Source: Saxidomus purpurata (lineage: Eukaryota > Mollusca > Bivalvia > Venerida > Veneridae). Taken from it: a stretch of DNA of 64,000 nt. Positions within the stretch are counted from its first letter, which is position 1. Each line of letters starts with the position of its first letter. The translations under genes were made by a program, and so were the position numbers. Below the pieces are notes generated by a model. It was given only the letters and a program-made list of their open reading frames with translations, was not told the DNA's origin and ran no database searches. Shown piece by piece: positions 35,806-46,649 of this stretch. The stretch lies in contig JAFMSR010000015.1 of the NCBI GenBank assembly GCA_022818135.1, positions 22,661,206 through 22,725,205 on the forward strand, given 5' to 3'.

Positions 35806-36530
35806 ACGGGGCAGGGCGACAGAAAGAACAGTTTACAGGGCGGGGCGGCAGAAAGATCAGTTTACGGGGCGGCGCGGCAGAAAGAACAGTTTACGGGGCG
35901 GGGCGTCAGAAAGAACAGTTGTAACGAGCCGAGGGCCTATGACGCAGCAGATCCATTCAGTGAAAAGTATACTCAACCCTGAATGGGTCTCTGTGCCTTA
36001 TATATACTACCCTAATCCCCATCACATGTACATGGGTTTTAAATTTGCATATTATCATCATATGCGACCGAACGTTTTCACTACGTTCACCGATCGTTAC
36101 ACTACTTCCCCCTCCGAGAAGACTCGTCCCGAGTTTTGGCCTGGGAACTTCGTGGGTAAGACAACTCCTGTCTGGCAGTTGTCTTCATCCCACTACTGCC
36201 ACCATTTGTAACGAGCCGAGGGCCTACGACGCAGCAGATCCATTCAGTGAAAAGTATACTCAACCCTGAATGGGTCTCTGTGCCTTATATATACTACCCT
36301 AATCCCCATCACATGTACATGGGTTTTAAATTTGCATATTATCATCATATGCGACCGAACGTTTTCACTACGTTCACCGATCGTTACACAGTCTACAGGG
36401 CAGGGGCGGGGCGGCAGAAAGAACAGTTTACGGGGCGGGCGGCAGAAAGAACAATTTACGGGGCGGGGCGGCAGAAAGAACAGTTTACGGGGCGGCAGAA
36501 AGAACAGTTTACGGGGCGGGGCGGCAGAAG
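35806..36530. repeat. GC-rich 29-bp minisatellite, interrupted
   Basis: Units close to CAGTTTACGGGGCGGGGCGG followed by CAGAAAGAA: four before 35920 and about five after 36388, with 24-35 bp length variants. Strongly G-rich against an AT-rich background. The Arg/Gly-rich frames here are by-products of the repeat. It is interrupted precisely by the LTR element below. Confidence 0.93.
35920..36388 (+). mobile_element. 469-bp LTR-only element (TRIM-like)
   Basis: Two direct repeats of 182 bp (35920-36101 and 36207-36388) start TGTAACGA and end TCGTTACA. They differ at one position that I can see (T/C near 35939/36226). Each contains CCTTATATATACTACCC, a TATA-like stretch. The 105-bp internal part has no coding capacity. 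A 4-bp target duplication CAGT flanks it (35916-35919 and 36389-36392). The size and structure fit a terminal-repeat retrotransposon in miniature. No standard TGG primer-binding site follows the 5' LTR and there is no clear polypurine tract, so its helper element is unknown. The near-identical LTRs imply a recent insertion. Confidence 0.85.
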
Positions 36531-36640
36531 GTTTATAACTGAAATATGCGATGGAGACGAGGTTCAGGGGGGAAAGTTCAGCCTATTCCTACATTGCTGA
36601 ATTGAAAAACATGTGATTCAACAAGTAAAAGGAGCAGCGT

Positions 36641-36895
36641 GTTGAATATGGGGCGGACATAAGGCGTAACTTGTGTCACTTTTTGAAAAGTATTTTGGAT
36701 TCGCAGGCAGATTTGTTAATTGGAATGAAGGAGCAGAAATATATTGAGGAAGTCAGAGATTTGCTGGAAACATATATGAGTCCTTGCGATGAAGTGAAGG
36801 TGGTAGAGTTTGCAATGTGGATTTTAAAAGCAAACAGGATTGCAGGAATTTGGAAAGGATATAAAGTCACAAATAAATGGTTAGCTTTGTTTTAG
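36641..36895 (+). other. exon-like open stretch, unknown
   Basis: After a stop near 36632, a possible acceptor (AAAAG) precedes an open frame reading EQRVEYGADIRRNLCHFLKS, then LLIGMKEQKYIEEVRDLLET and WILKANRIAGIWKGYK. The amphipathic pattern looks more protein-like than neighbouring chance frames. No family was recognised and no partner exon was found. It may be a transposon fragment. Confidence 0.25.
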
Positions 36896-37311
36896 TCAAA
36901 ATATTTGTGATTACACATTCGGCTGTTGTACTTTCGAGAGAAAGTAAAAACCCATCAGTCATTGATTATCTACGTTTATCGAAACAAAATCTTGACTTAT
37001 AATCATTTATTTGCAGTACCTAAAAGTCTCCAATTATTCATGGATTAAGGCTTTGGAAACAGTATAAAAACGAAAAATTAAGTGTAATATGAGAAACAGA
37101 TTTGTTGCATTTCTTCCTAAGTTGTACTTACAGTACCAGTGACTTAACTTTCACAATGAAAACGTTCAATTCCTGTAAGATTAGTTACTGCAACCACTTG
37201 GCGTAGAACTGTTTTGACAAAACAAATGCAGATAACCTTTCAGATTGCTGATGGAATAAGACGATATTTTGAATTGCTATAACCGCGGAACCGCGGTAGA
37301 ACTGCCATTCT
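36896..37311. other. gene-free interval
   Basis: Nothing recognised. Confidence 0.4.
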
Positions 37312-38312
37312 TAACAAGAACTGTGTCATGATAGCACGCTCGACTATTCAAAAACTTGTCAGTATAATGGGTTTTTTTTCTCTAAGAACAGGTATATTGT
37401 GTAATTATCTAAGAATTTAGGTCAAAGATATTAAACTTTTTCAGGACCTTTGAATATGTACATAACATGCAAAGCCTTACCCTGGATTATGTTATCCAAC
37501 TGGTGGGTATAATTTCAAAAAAATACATATATGTTAAGTTTCAAGTCAATACGTTTGATAGTATTCAAGATATTGGACTTCATTAAAATCTTTAACCAAA
37601 ACTTCTACCTTAAAAAGGTGCATAAATCTGTCAAAAATCAAAACAGTTATGGGTGTTATTTCCTCTGGTGTAGATGTTGATGTTAAACATACATTTTATG
37701 TTTCAAGTCAATACGTTTGATAGTATTCAAGATATTGGACTTCATTTAATTCTTTAACCAAAAATTCTAAGTTAAAAAGGGGCAAAAATCTGTCAAAATC
37801 AAAACAGATTATTGGGATTGTTTCCTCTGGTGTAGATGCTGATGGTAAATACATATTTTGAGTTTCAAGTCAATACGTTTGATAGTAATCAATATATTGG
37901 ACTTCATTAAATCTTTAACCAAAAATTCTAAGTTAAAATTGGCATAAATCTGTCAAAAATCAAAAAAGAGCTACGGGTATTATTTCCTCTGGTGTAGATG
38001 TTGAAAGTAATCAAACATTTTGAGTTTAAAGTCAAAATCTTTGATATCATTCAAGAGATTAGACTTCATAACTAAACTAAACTAAACTTCTAACTTAAAA
38101 AGGACCATAAATATGTCAAAAATCAAAACAGAGTTATGGGGATTGTTTGCTCAGGTGTAGATATTGATGGTAAAAACGTATTTTGAGTTTAAAGTCAATA
38201 CCTTTGATAGTATTCAAGAGATTGGACTTTATAAAAAAACTTTAACCAACGCAGACACCGACTCCGGGCGAGTGCAATAGCCTCCTTATTCTTCGAAAAG
38301 TCAAGCTAAAAA
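37312..38312. mobile_element. satellite-bearing non-autonomous element (162-bp units)
   Basis: The head ACTGTGTCATGATAGCACGC with CTCGACTATTC is a diverged form of the 33549 head. Five tandem units of about 162 bp follow, anchored on TTTCAAGTCAATACGTTTGA at 37539, 37701 and 37863 with diverged forms at 38026 and 38189. The tail is ACCGACTCCGGGCGAGTGCA, TAGCC, then CTTATTCTTCGAAAAGTCAA and GCTAAAAA. No coding capacity. Confidence 0.75.
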
Positions 38313-38879
38313 CATAAGCTTTCATCGTACTCGTAGTTTAATCCAAGTTAGTATTTTGCTGACAAAGGGGTTTTTGTTTTGTTTTGAAACAAGAGCATAG
38401 GTATCACAGCTGAATGTTTCGCGAAGCATGCTTTTTTGAATGAACAGCACACATATTATGTTCTTAACGATGACAACTTGACAAAAGAAAGTTACATTTT
38501 TGATTAATAATCCGGAAAAAAAGTATAATTTCTAAAATAAAGGAAAGTAATTAAAAATGGAACAAGCTTGAGTAGTAGTTGTTTAATATAACACTTCATT
38601 CCAAAAAAATACAAAAAAATAAAAGACAATGCCCACTCTCAATGTTCGTAACATAAAGTTAATCCTTTCCATATTTTTGGCGACAAACAATATTTCATAA
38701 ATCAAAGGTAAGTAATTCAAAACTGGGGTAATAATTATAGAGTTATTGTTCTAGGATACTGAACTTCCTCTACATATATTTTAGCACTATGTGTAAAATA
38801 AAGTAATCTGTATCACTGTTTTTGGGTTTATGTTTCGGACAAGTATGCTTTTATCAGATAAATGGAGATAATTAAAAGA
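38313..38879. other. gene-free interval
   Basis: Nothing recognised; AT-rich. Confidence 0.4.
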
Positions 38880-39310
38880 AGAGGGCCGTAATGGCTCTAC
38901 ATCGCTCATCTGCGTTCCAGTGTACTTACCTAAAGAAGTCACTTGTTGCTAAAGGGAGTTGGTAGTCGCCGGGGAAGTCACTGGCTGCTAGGGAAAGTCA
39001 GTGCTTGCTTAAGAAGTCACTGGTCGCTTAAATTGACCAACTGCCTGGGACAGTGGTTGCTAAGGAAATCACTGCTTACTTGAGGAAGTCAATGATTGCC
39101 AAAGAAGGTAACTGTTGCTAGATGCTAAGGATGTCAATGGTTGCTAAGGAAGTCACAGGTGGCAGGGGGAAGCTAACGTTTTCTAAAGAAGACAGCGGTA
39201 GCTACTGAGAACTCACTAGTTCCTAGGGACTAAGTTGTTGTTAAGGAAGTCACTTGTTCTTTGGTAATGCACTAGTTGCTAGGGACACTCATTTGTTCCG
39301 TTTGAACAAA
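38880..39310. mobile_element. element with GGGCC head and short-unit satellite
   Basis: The head GAGGGCCGTAATGGCTCTAC with ATCGCTCATCTG belongs to the same family as 46650, 51232 and 62999. The cargo differs: degenerate short units such as GGAAGTCACTGGTTGCTAA, about 15-20 copies with spacing near 20-30 bp. The right end is not clear. Confidence 0.65.
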
Positions 39311-39423
39311 CTTGGTAGAAGTTCACTTAACGCAAAACACCAGTATTTTTTTTAATAACAAGTAAGATTTGGATAAAAGGAATTTAACCAAATGCATTAA
39401 TAACCAAATTAATAAATAGCTGA

Positions 39424-39424
<1 letters not shown>

Positions 39425-39477
<53 letters not shown>
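39425..39477. repeat. (CT)n microsatellite
   Basis: About 26 CT dinucleotides without interruption. Confidence 0.95.
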
Positions 39478-39483
<6 letters not shown>

Positions 39484-40059
39484 TTGCCAGTTATGTCAAA
39501 CCCTTTACAGGGACGTAGACATTTCGACGTCAAGCCATGAGACTGTTAGTAGTGAAAAGAAATATAAGCTAGGTTTATAAGGAATACAATAAAATGTAAT
39601 GCATACTGGAAAAATTACGTATGGTTAAAAGGTAAGAATAAGATATCGATGGATATTAATGGACAAGCCAAGGAGGTTGGGATTAAGAAAAACCTGAATT
39701 TACCTGATCTCTAATTGTATGAAGAATGATCTGAGATGTAGAGGAAAAACTACATTTAGAGAATGATGAGCTATGGTGGAAAAACTACATCTTTCCACTG
39801 GTTGTGTATTTGTTCAACCGTGTAATTTCAAAATCCCCCTAAGCTTGAGAAAAGGTGAGATGTTTGATCAAGTGTTACATTTAAACCACTGGCACCAGAG
39901 TACTGAACTGCCCTGTAAGTATAACACAATACAAAATACAAAATAAACACCTGAATAACACCTTAACATGAAAAAATACACCAAAAAATTGTCAAAAAGT
40001 CATTTTCTGACAAACCCCCGTATACACTGTTCTATATTATTCACATGGTGTTGAATGTT
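39478..40059. other. gene-free interval
   Basis: Nothing recognised. GAGATGTAGAGGAAAAACTA-like and AGCTATGGTGGAAAAACTAC stretches give a short direct repeat near 39735-39790. Confidence 0.4.
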
Positions 40060-40069
40060 TTCGTCAGGG

Positions 40070-40746
40070 GGTCTGGTCATCGCTGTTTTTGTAACATTCA
40101 AGCAAGCAATTGAAGATGAACAGCGGTCGCGTTTAACAGACAATATATTTATCTACCGAACTGGTAAATTACACCTTTTAAAAAGCTACCATTTCTATAA
40201 AATTCTTCAAGAATATTGCGCTATTTCGGTCTCTCCGTTTTCCTGGTGTTTTTCTGTCACTGCCGACTTCCGGTTCCCTTTCAATTTTGTAACAATTTGT
40301 TTTCATTGGTTGAAAATATTCCGCGAGATATTTCGCGCACTGTGTCAAATGATGTATTTCTCATGTAAACAATGCTGAATTTGGCATAAATTCTGCTGTA
40401 AGCGACTGTAACCTGTTAATTTGTGGACAAGCAGGTACAGGAAGACATATACTGTAAAACAATTTGTAAAACGGTACGTAAGCAGCGCAAAGTATCACTT
40501 CTGTGCATAACCGTATGGCGTGTTTGAAAGGTCATTTGAGGTGAACCGGAAGTAAGCAAGTACGGAAAAAATCAGGAAAACGGAGAGAGCGAAATAGCTC
40601 AATATTCTTGAAGAATTTTATAGATACGGTAGCTTTTTAAAAGGTGTAACTTACCAATTTGGTAGATAACTATATTGTCTGTTAAATGCGACCGCTGTTC
40701 ATCTTCAATTGCTTGCTTGAATGTTACAAAAAGAGCGATGACAACT
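40070..40746. repeat. 175-bp inverted duplication around a 320-bp spacer
   Basis: The left arm 40070-40246 and right arm 40567-40746 are inverted copies at high identity (for example GTAACATTCAAGCAAGCAAT with TGAAGATGAACAGCGGTCGC in both). The spacer is unrelated. The arms carry the exon-like sequence below. No typical transposon termini were seen. Confidence 0.88.
40655..40744 (-). CDS. candidate orphan exon in the right arm
   Basis: On the minus strand a good acceptor (TTTTGTCTGTCAG) precedes 90 nt without a stop, ending ATTG|GTAAGT. It reads VIALFVTFKQAIEDEQRSHL then TDNIVIYQI. The left inverted arm encodes the near-identical FKQAIEDEQRSRLTDNIFIY, but with a GTAAAT donor and a degraded acceptor. 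No neighbouring exon was identified and the family is not recognised. Exon phases would be 2 at entry and 1 at exit. Confidence 0.35.
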
Positions 40747-41595
40747 GACAGACAAAACTAAAATTTGTAAAATCAAATACTTCAAATAGATATGATTATA
40801 CATTTTATTGAAAACAGGGAGGAGTTTACGATTCTGGAATACTAAGGTAGCTGATATACAAATACGGGAGAAAACTTGCAACATAATAGCTGACAATTCA
40901 GTTTCAAGAAGGTAAACCTGTTGCAAAAGAATTCAACTTATGGAATATAACCATGTTGTTCAAACTTGAGTACAAGTCGTCCCATAAACTTAGATTGCAC
41001 ATCTATTACAGTATTACAACTTCATTACGAAACAAAATTACATAAGGCTATTCTTTATTGCACAAGAATAACTGCTTTAATAAATAAAGGTTTAGATCAA
41101 GTTACATTATAAATAAACGCCGCTTTACCGTAAGAAAAATAATCTGGGTTTAAATCACACCTTAACATTGATATCTTTATACAATGCATTATTCAGATTT
41201 ATTGGGACAGGTATAGAAACTTTAGTATCGGAGAGTGTCTAGATAAATCACTGAATCCTTGAAGTTGAGTATAAAGAGTATTCCGCACTATTATTATGTG
41301 AAACAAACAGGATGAAGGTAACTGTCAGTCATTACAATATTGTTTTCAAAGTTATATAGTCCTTCAACAAAGCTTTTCTGCATTATGATCCAAAAGTGCT
41401 TACTCGGCCAGATTGGACTTAGGAATCAATAATTCCGTCTATAACGCCAATATAAACGCCAGTTGACAATTTCTCTATTCGGATGTGGCAAATATGAAAA
41501 CATTTGGTTGAAAAAAAAACCTTGTTATTACAATACTTCATCGCTTTCCAATAATCCTTATCCCTGAAAACTAGAGATGACCATGACATGTTTTC
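40747..41595. other. 3' flank of the 41596-43002 gene
   Basis: No exon recognised. A TTTATT near 41054, AATAAA on the minus strand, is one possible distant poly(A) signal. Confidence 0.4.
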
Positions 41596-43002
41596 CTAGA
41601 TCTCAATATTCAGATAGGTGTATGCAAAACCCAGCAACAACATAGATAAAACCGCTTTGCCTATAAATACGTACCAATATTCATTACCAGCAAACATTCC
41701 TGTAGCTAGAAACAGTCCAAGACTTAACAAAACTGCTATCACAAATTTTTCCAGTTTATAAAATAACGCTTTCCTTTTTATTTTTCTCAGATAGATCTCA
41801 ATATTTTCTTTCTCTATCTCACGAAAACAGCCGCCATTATTTGCAGCGGTCAATGATAGTGTAAGATATATTTCAGCTGATGACACGTCATTTTCCTCAT
41901 TTAGCGCTGCCAAGCAAAGATACAGAATCATTTCTCTTCTCAGTTCAATGTCGTCACTGCATCGCTTTATTTCTTTCAGGATTCGTTTAGCTTGTGTCTT
42001 CTTAACTTTCTTAATCTTACTAATGTCACGAACAACGAATTCAGGTGTAATTAACAAAAGCGAAAGTACGATGAATAATAACATTATTCTTTTCCATAAA
42101 TTTTGAACATCTTCCTTTTCCTCATTCAAACTTTGAATTCCAATGTCACCTTCTGATAGAACTTTTTCTAACATTTCATCAGATGGATTCATAAAGTATA
42201 AAGTTTTGTATGTATATTCGATGTCATGGAATGCTGAGGTAACGGCAAAACACGGACCGTACATTTCGCACAGAAATTTCGTTTGCGCTATATGGTCTTC
42301 TGCTTTACTTACATTTCCAGCCTGTGCCTCGGTTAAGGCCATTTTTGAATGGTAAATGATCTCTAGAGATGCGTTATCTATGCCGTTAGTCTCTGTAGCA
42401 ATGGCTTGCTCAAGAATGTGCTTTCTCTCCTCGTTATCTTTGTATTGTTGTATCAATAAAATCGTTGCTGCTGCCTTTTTTTCCATTGCAAACTGCCGGT
42501 CATGGGGAGTAGTTCCTGCAGTTAATAATATTTTCTCATCTTGATATTGAATGAATTTTCGCAACTGCGACCTTCTACCTAATCTAAATGAGTTATTATC
42601 AGTGCAGCTTTTAAGGGTTTTATAGTATTCATGTGTCCTTTTCGAGTATGGCATTTCTTTCTGTGCCGGTTTCTTGTAGAGAATAGTAAATCTTTTACTT
42701 CTTAATTCTGCCGAAATGTTCGTATATCCTTCTTTTTCAAAAACAAGGCAAAAATGCTCAAATGATAGAAAGGATAGAACCTGCGGTACAAATTCACGAA
42801 TACGTGATTCAAGAATGCATTGTTTCAAATTGGCAAACTTTTCTGTATCGATTAACCCGTTTCTTTTCATTGTTTTAAGCAATCCAAACAAATCTATGTC
42901 TTTGTTTAAATGGCTCTGCATAACTTCTATAACACACTGAAAATCAACTTTGTCCATGTTCAACAAAGGACGAGTGTTTCTTATGTCGACGAATGCTGCC
43001 AT
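41596..43002 (-). CDS. CARD/death-fold-like protein with helical middle and three membrane segments
   Basis: An intact 468-codon frame without introns. Residues about 17-105 have a six-helix, CARD-like pattern: LNKDIDLFGLLKTMKRNGLI, FANLKQCILESRIREFVPQV, LSFEHFCLVFEKEGYTNISA. This is a fold-level inference, not a confirmed family hit. Residues about 115-300 are helical with Ala/Leu-rich pairs of TPR-like spacing (MALTEAQAGNVSKAEDHIAQ). Predicted membrane helices are at about 303-324, 420-437 and 444-463, separated by a charged helical region (325-415). It ends with a short LNIEI tail. Such an architecture would place a death-fold signalling domain on a membrane; the function is unknown. A broken copy exists at 31155-32990, also intronless, so gene duplication rather than a single origin event is visible. 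Start: the first Met (MAAFVDIRNT). Nothing upstream in frame looks protein-like. Confidence 0.75.
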   Translation of the reverse strand: MAAFVDIRNTRPLLNMDKVDFQCVIEVMQSHLNKDIDLFGLLKTMKRNGLIDTEKFANLKQCILESRIREFVPQVLSFLSFEHFCLVFEKEGYTNISAELRSKRFTILYKKPAQKEMPYSKRTHEYYKTLKSCTDNNSFRLGRRSQLRKFIQYQDEKILLTAGTTPHDRQFAMEKKAAATILLIQQYKDNEERKHILEQAIATETNGIDNASLEIIYHSKMALTEAQAGNVSKAEDHIAQTKFLCEMYGPCFAVTSAFHDIEYTYKTLYFMNPSDEMLEKVLSEGDIGIQSLNEEKEDVQNLWKRIMLLFIVLSLLLITPEFVVRDISKIKKVKKTQAKRILKEIKRCSDDIELRREMILYLCLAALNEENDVSSAEIYLTLSLTAANNGGCFREIEKENIEIYLRKIKRKALFYKLEKFVIAVLLSLGLFLATGMFAGNEYWYVFIGKAVLSMLLLGFAYTYLNIEI

Positions 43003-43359
43003 ATCTTAGCTGTTCAGACTGTATCTGTTTCTTTCTTGGTTCTAACTTTAGAGAAAGCCTGAGAACTCCGACAAGATTCAACAAAAAGTTAGAGGGCCTG
43101 AAAATTCAGAACAAATTCATTGGTTGAACGTTTGCCAGTGTTTGGAATAGAAATGTATTACAATACAGTTTAAAAAAACATTTTCATATAATTTGACATC
43201 ATGAGTTTTACGCCTGTACTGAACGTTTGTCAAGACTATTTCTAACATGACTCGTTCCGTTTGCTAGTTAACAAGCAACTTCAGTGAATTTATATCCCCC
43301 GCTTAAATTAAACAATTAGCTGAAAAACTACAACTGGAAAGTGTATGGTATGTATGCTT
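43003..43359. other. 5' flank of the 41596-43002 gene
   Basis: Should contain its promoter. No TATA box or other clear element was identified. Confidence 0.35.
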
Positions 43360-44065
43360 CCAAATACCCACTGGGGCCTCATCTCTGCGGTGACACTTTT
43401 TTCTTCAAGTTACAGTCTAAAAGAACTTAAGTGCTGTAGGTTAAATTAAATCATTACTACTACTTTCAATGAACAATAATTTTAAGTTTCTATATAAAAT
43501 AATTATGTATTACAAGCACTACATCCCTAAAGGGCCTCATTTCTGTAAAAAAATCCAGTTTCTAAATGTTCCGTTGTTAGAGAATACAAAGTCTATTATT
43601 TATGCAAAACAAAACAAATTCTGACAAGCCTTTCAGAAAAAAGAAGCATTTTTAAAAGTTCACCGCCCCTTTGGGGCCTCATCTCCGAGGAATTATTCTT
43701 TTTTTCTGCATCTTACAGTGATAGAAAACTCAGTTGTTGTAACGAAAATTTAATCAGTACTAAAATTTTCAGAAAACAAAAATTTCTAAGTTTCTAAACA
43801 GAATATTTTGAATTTTGATAATCGGTTTCAGAGAAAAAGAATTTAATGTTTTATATTAAAATTAGAAGAATATTTAAGGACAACAACTCTGGAGGTACTA
43901 ATGGAATTTTGACGAAAGTTGTGTGTGCGCCGCGGCATTATGCTATTGTACACTTACTTTAAGTTTCATGAAATTCTATCCATTGATTCTTTAGTTATGA
44001 CAGACGGACGGACGGACAGACGGACAACACCAAAGCAATATCCCTTCGCCTTTTGGCGGGGGATA
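43360..44065. mobile_element. element with about 150-bp units and GACGGACGGACGG tail
   Basis: Three diverged direct units start at GGGGCCTCATCTCTGCGG (43373), AGGGCCTCATTTCTG (43530) and GGGGCCTCATCTCCGAGG (43673). They are followed by a tail with ACAGACGGACGGACGGACAG and TTCGCCTTTTGGCGGGGGAT, a 7-bp inverted motif (CGCCTTTTGGCG). No coding capacity. Confidence 0.6.
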
Positions 44066-45174
44066 ATAAAATGTTAATGGCTGTTACTTCTGCTGTTACT
44101 TTCAATCGTCTATCCTGCAGTGAACAAATATTTCCCTTGGATATATTAATACAAACCAGATGGGTTTTTGGTTTTACATTTGTTCATTATTATGGATGTT
44201 AATATCGGCGTGCAACAAATAATATTTGCGACGTCTCTTTAAATGAATATGCGTTATACTGTCTATATAATATGCAGTCAAACAATGCACATAATCCTTT
44301 ACAAGTAACACAATACTACGTTGCGTAACTCTTAAGTTAACTTATATAGCATTGAATGTGTGCACAAAAGGGTGCCAAAACATACAATTGAACTTCTAAA
44401 GAGGAAGCGTTGTTAAAGACAATAATTTAACTATGTTGTAATGACTACATACTATTTACAGGTGTGTCTAGAGGCTTCTTCCATTAAGCAGCTCATAAAC
44501 AATAAATGAACAACGCAGCTTTTAGAAAAATTATACATGTATCTTATATGAAATTACAGGAAATTAAATTTATAAAACTGAATGATAACAAATTTGCTGT
44601 CTTGTGAACTACATAATGAAGTAGCACGTACATGGCACTTAAGTAAAAATGAGTAAAAATAGATACATACCATAAACACTTCATTTAACCTAAAACCTTA
44701 AAACCTTAAAATCCTATGAAAGTATGTCTGCTCGCTCCTTAAGTCATGTGAATGTATCAAGGGGGGTAATCCAGTTGACTCTGATCTGATTTGTCAGCCT
44801 GAACTGGCAAAGGAAAATTACTACGGGTCGTACCGACTATGCCTCGAACGAGGATGGTGGACCCAATAAGCACAATTACAAACAAAAAAGGAAAATTACT
44901 ACGTAAAGCAAAACAAAACGACGGTGTAAGGCATCAGTGGCCAAGGTATCGAAACCTTCAACGTTGCAAAATTACAACTGTATACAAATCAGCGAAATTA
45001 TTCTAATCTTTTATAAAGAGAAATAGAATCTAGCTAAATAATTAATTTCTAACTACGTCTTCTATAAAACTTATTATTTACCTGTTTTAATCTTGTCAAA
45101 ACTTGTTGATATGATTTCATGCAAATATTGATTAGTACTAAACAATAACCTCGCCGCTATATTAGATCATTTAC
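44066..45174. other. gene-free interval
   Basis: Nothing recognised beyond a short CCTTAAAACCTTAAAA direct repeat near 44695. Confidence 0.4.
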
Positions 45175-45790
45175 AGGGTTAAAGGGACATACCATTTATA
45201 TCTAGTAGATATATATTGTGTGCAATGAACATAAAATGATAAATAAATAAAATTTTAAAGAAAAACATATGGCATATACCTTCGAATAATTATATTATTT
45301 ACGTTTTTGAGGTTATTTAGTTTGAGATCAGATATAGGGTATGTTTAAAGGGACATACACTTTAACTGATAAACTAAATACTCTCAAAATCATACGAGAG
45401 TATTATAACATAATCTACATTTTAAAAGGGACATACCATAACTGATTATCAAACTAAGTAACCTCAAATACATAAATAATAGAACATTCGGAAATATTAT
45501 AACTTAACCTGCAATCCAGTCATTATCGATAAAATCAGCGGTTAAATATGTTGCAGTACCGTAATCCATTCTTAATATATGTAGAGTTGTTGTTGTACAA
45601 TTAATGGGTGGGTGCGATTTATTACATAAGGACCCTATATTGATTAATTATGGTAAAATGGGGCATTTTTTTGTCATACGTTGTTCTTTAAAATTTTATT
45701 TATTCATCACTGTACGTTCATTGAACACATTTTCTATGTTTCGAGAATAAAATATGCTATATGTAGGTAGGGTATGTCACTTTCACTATC
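45175..45790. repeat. inverted pair of a dispersed AT-rich repeat
   Basis: The left copy (45175-45300, with AGGGACATACC and GATAAATAAATAAAATTTTA) and the right copy (45655-45785, with TAAAATTTTATTTATTCATC and AGGGTATGTCAC) are inverted relative to each other. AGGGACATACC-type motifs also recur at 45350 and 45428 between them. A third relative lies at 48015-48165. Confidence 0.65.
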
Positions 45791-46166
45791 TCAAAAACAT
45801 TACACTGTATAGTGATACACGGCGAACAAATTACGGACATATTTTTTCTTAATTTCGAGCGAAGTTATTTTTGTAGATAAATTCAGAAAATCAAAATTGA
45901 TTTTTTCAGTCTCTCTTTTTGCACAGCATGAACGCAAAAATAATTCAGAGCAAATAACCATGTAGGAAATTTTCATAGCTTTATGTTGATGCCAGTTCCA
46001 ATGCTTTACGTCAACAAATGATCTCTACGGAAGCGTATAATGGTCGATAGTTACTGTTTATGTCAACTACACATGTGTGTGGCAATATGTTGACTTTGCT
46101 TGATAATATTTTGCAATTGTGCGTTATGCCATGAAAAAAAAAACAATTGCTAAAAAACAGTATTAG

Positions 46167-46300
46167 TTATACGGGTTTTTGCCGTGTACATCTGGACATG
46201 TACCCTTTTTGTATTGTATGTCGCCCGAGCCGTAAGGCGAGGGTGACATACAATACAAACTGGGTACATGTCCAGATGTACACGGCAAAAACCTGTATAA
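46167..46300. repeat. palindromic element with 56-bp arms
   Basis: The left arm 46167-46222 (containing GCCGTGTACATCTGGACATG) and right arm 46245-46300 are inverted with three mismatches that I can count. The 22-bp centre GCCCGAGCCGTAAGGCGAGG plus GT is itself partly palindromic. No coding capacity. Confidence 0.93.
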
Positions 46301-46649
46301 CGATTATATAATACCGCAATTTAAAATTATTGCGCTATTTCACAAGAATATGTATTTTCAATAATCTTAAAATGGAGCCGTATCGATCAAATATGTACAC
46401 GGATCGATTAACCAATCGGAAAGCGAGCATTTTGGTAGCGGTATTATATAGCGGTTTGTTTTCACAACATGTTAGACGTCAAAAAGCAATAATATAATAT
46501 CTTGCTAAAACTATTACTAAACAAACTTTTTCCCGAATACGACACATATTATTTGGCAAATCAAGTTCTTATCTGACGTATATTTCTCGCGCAAAGCTGA
46601 AACCGAAAACAATCATTTACTCTACAGCCCTCGGCTATAATGAATTACA

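Noticed and set aside
35786..36600. Arg/Gly-rich open frames of 117-141 codons
   Set aside because: They are read-through of the GC-rich 29-bp minisatellite and the LTR element. The repeated RKNSLRGG-like peptide is a by-product of the unit.
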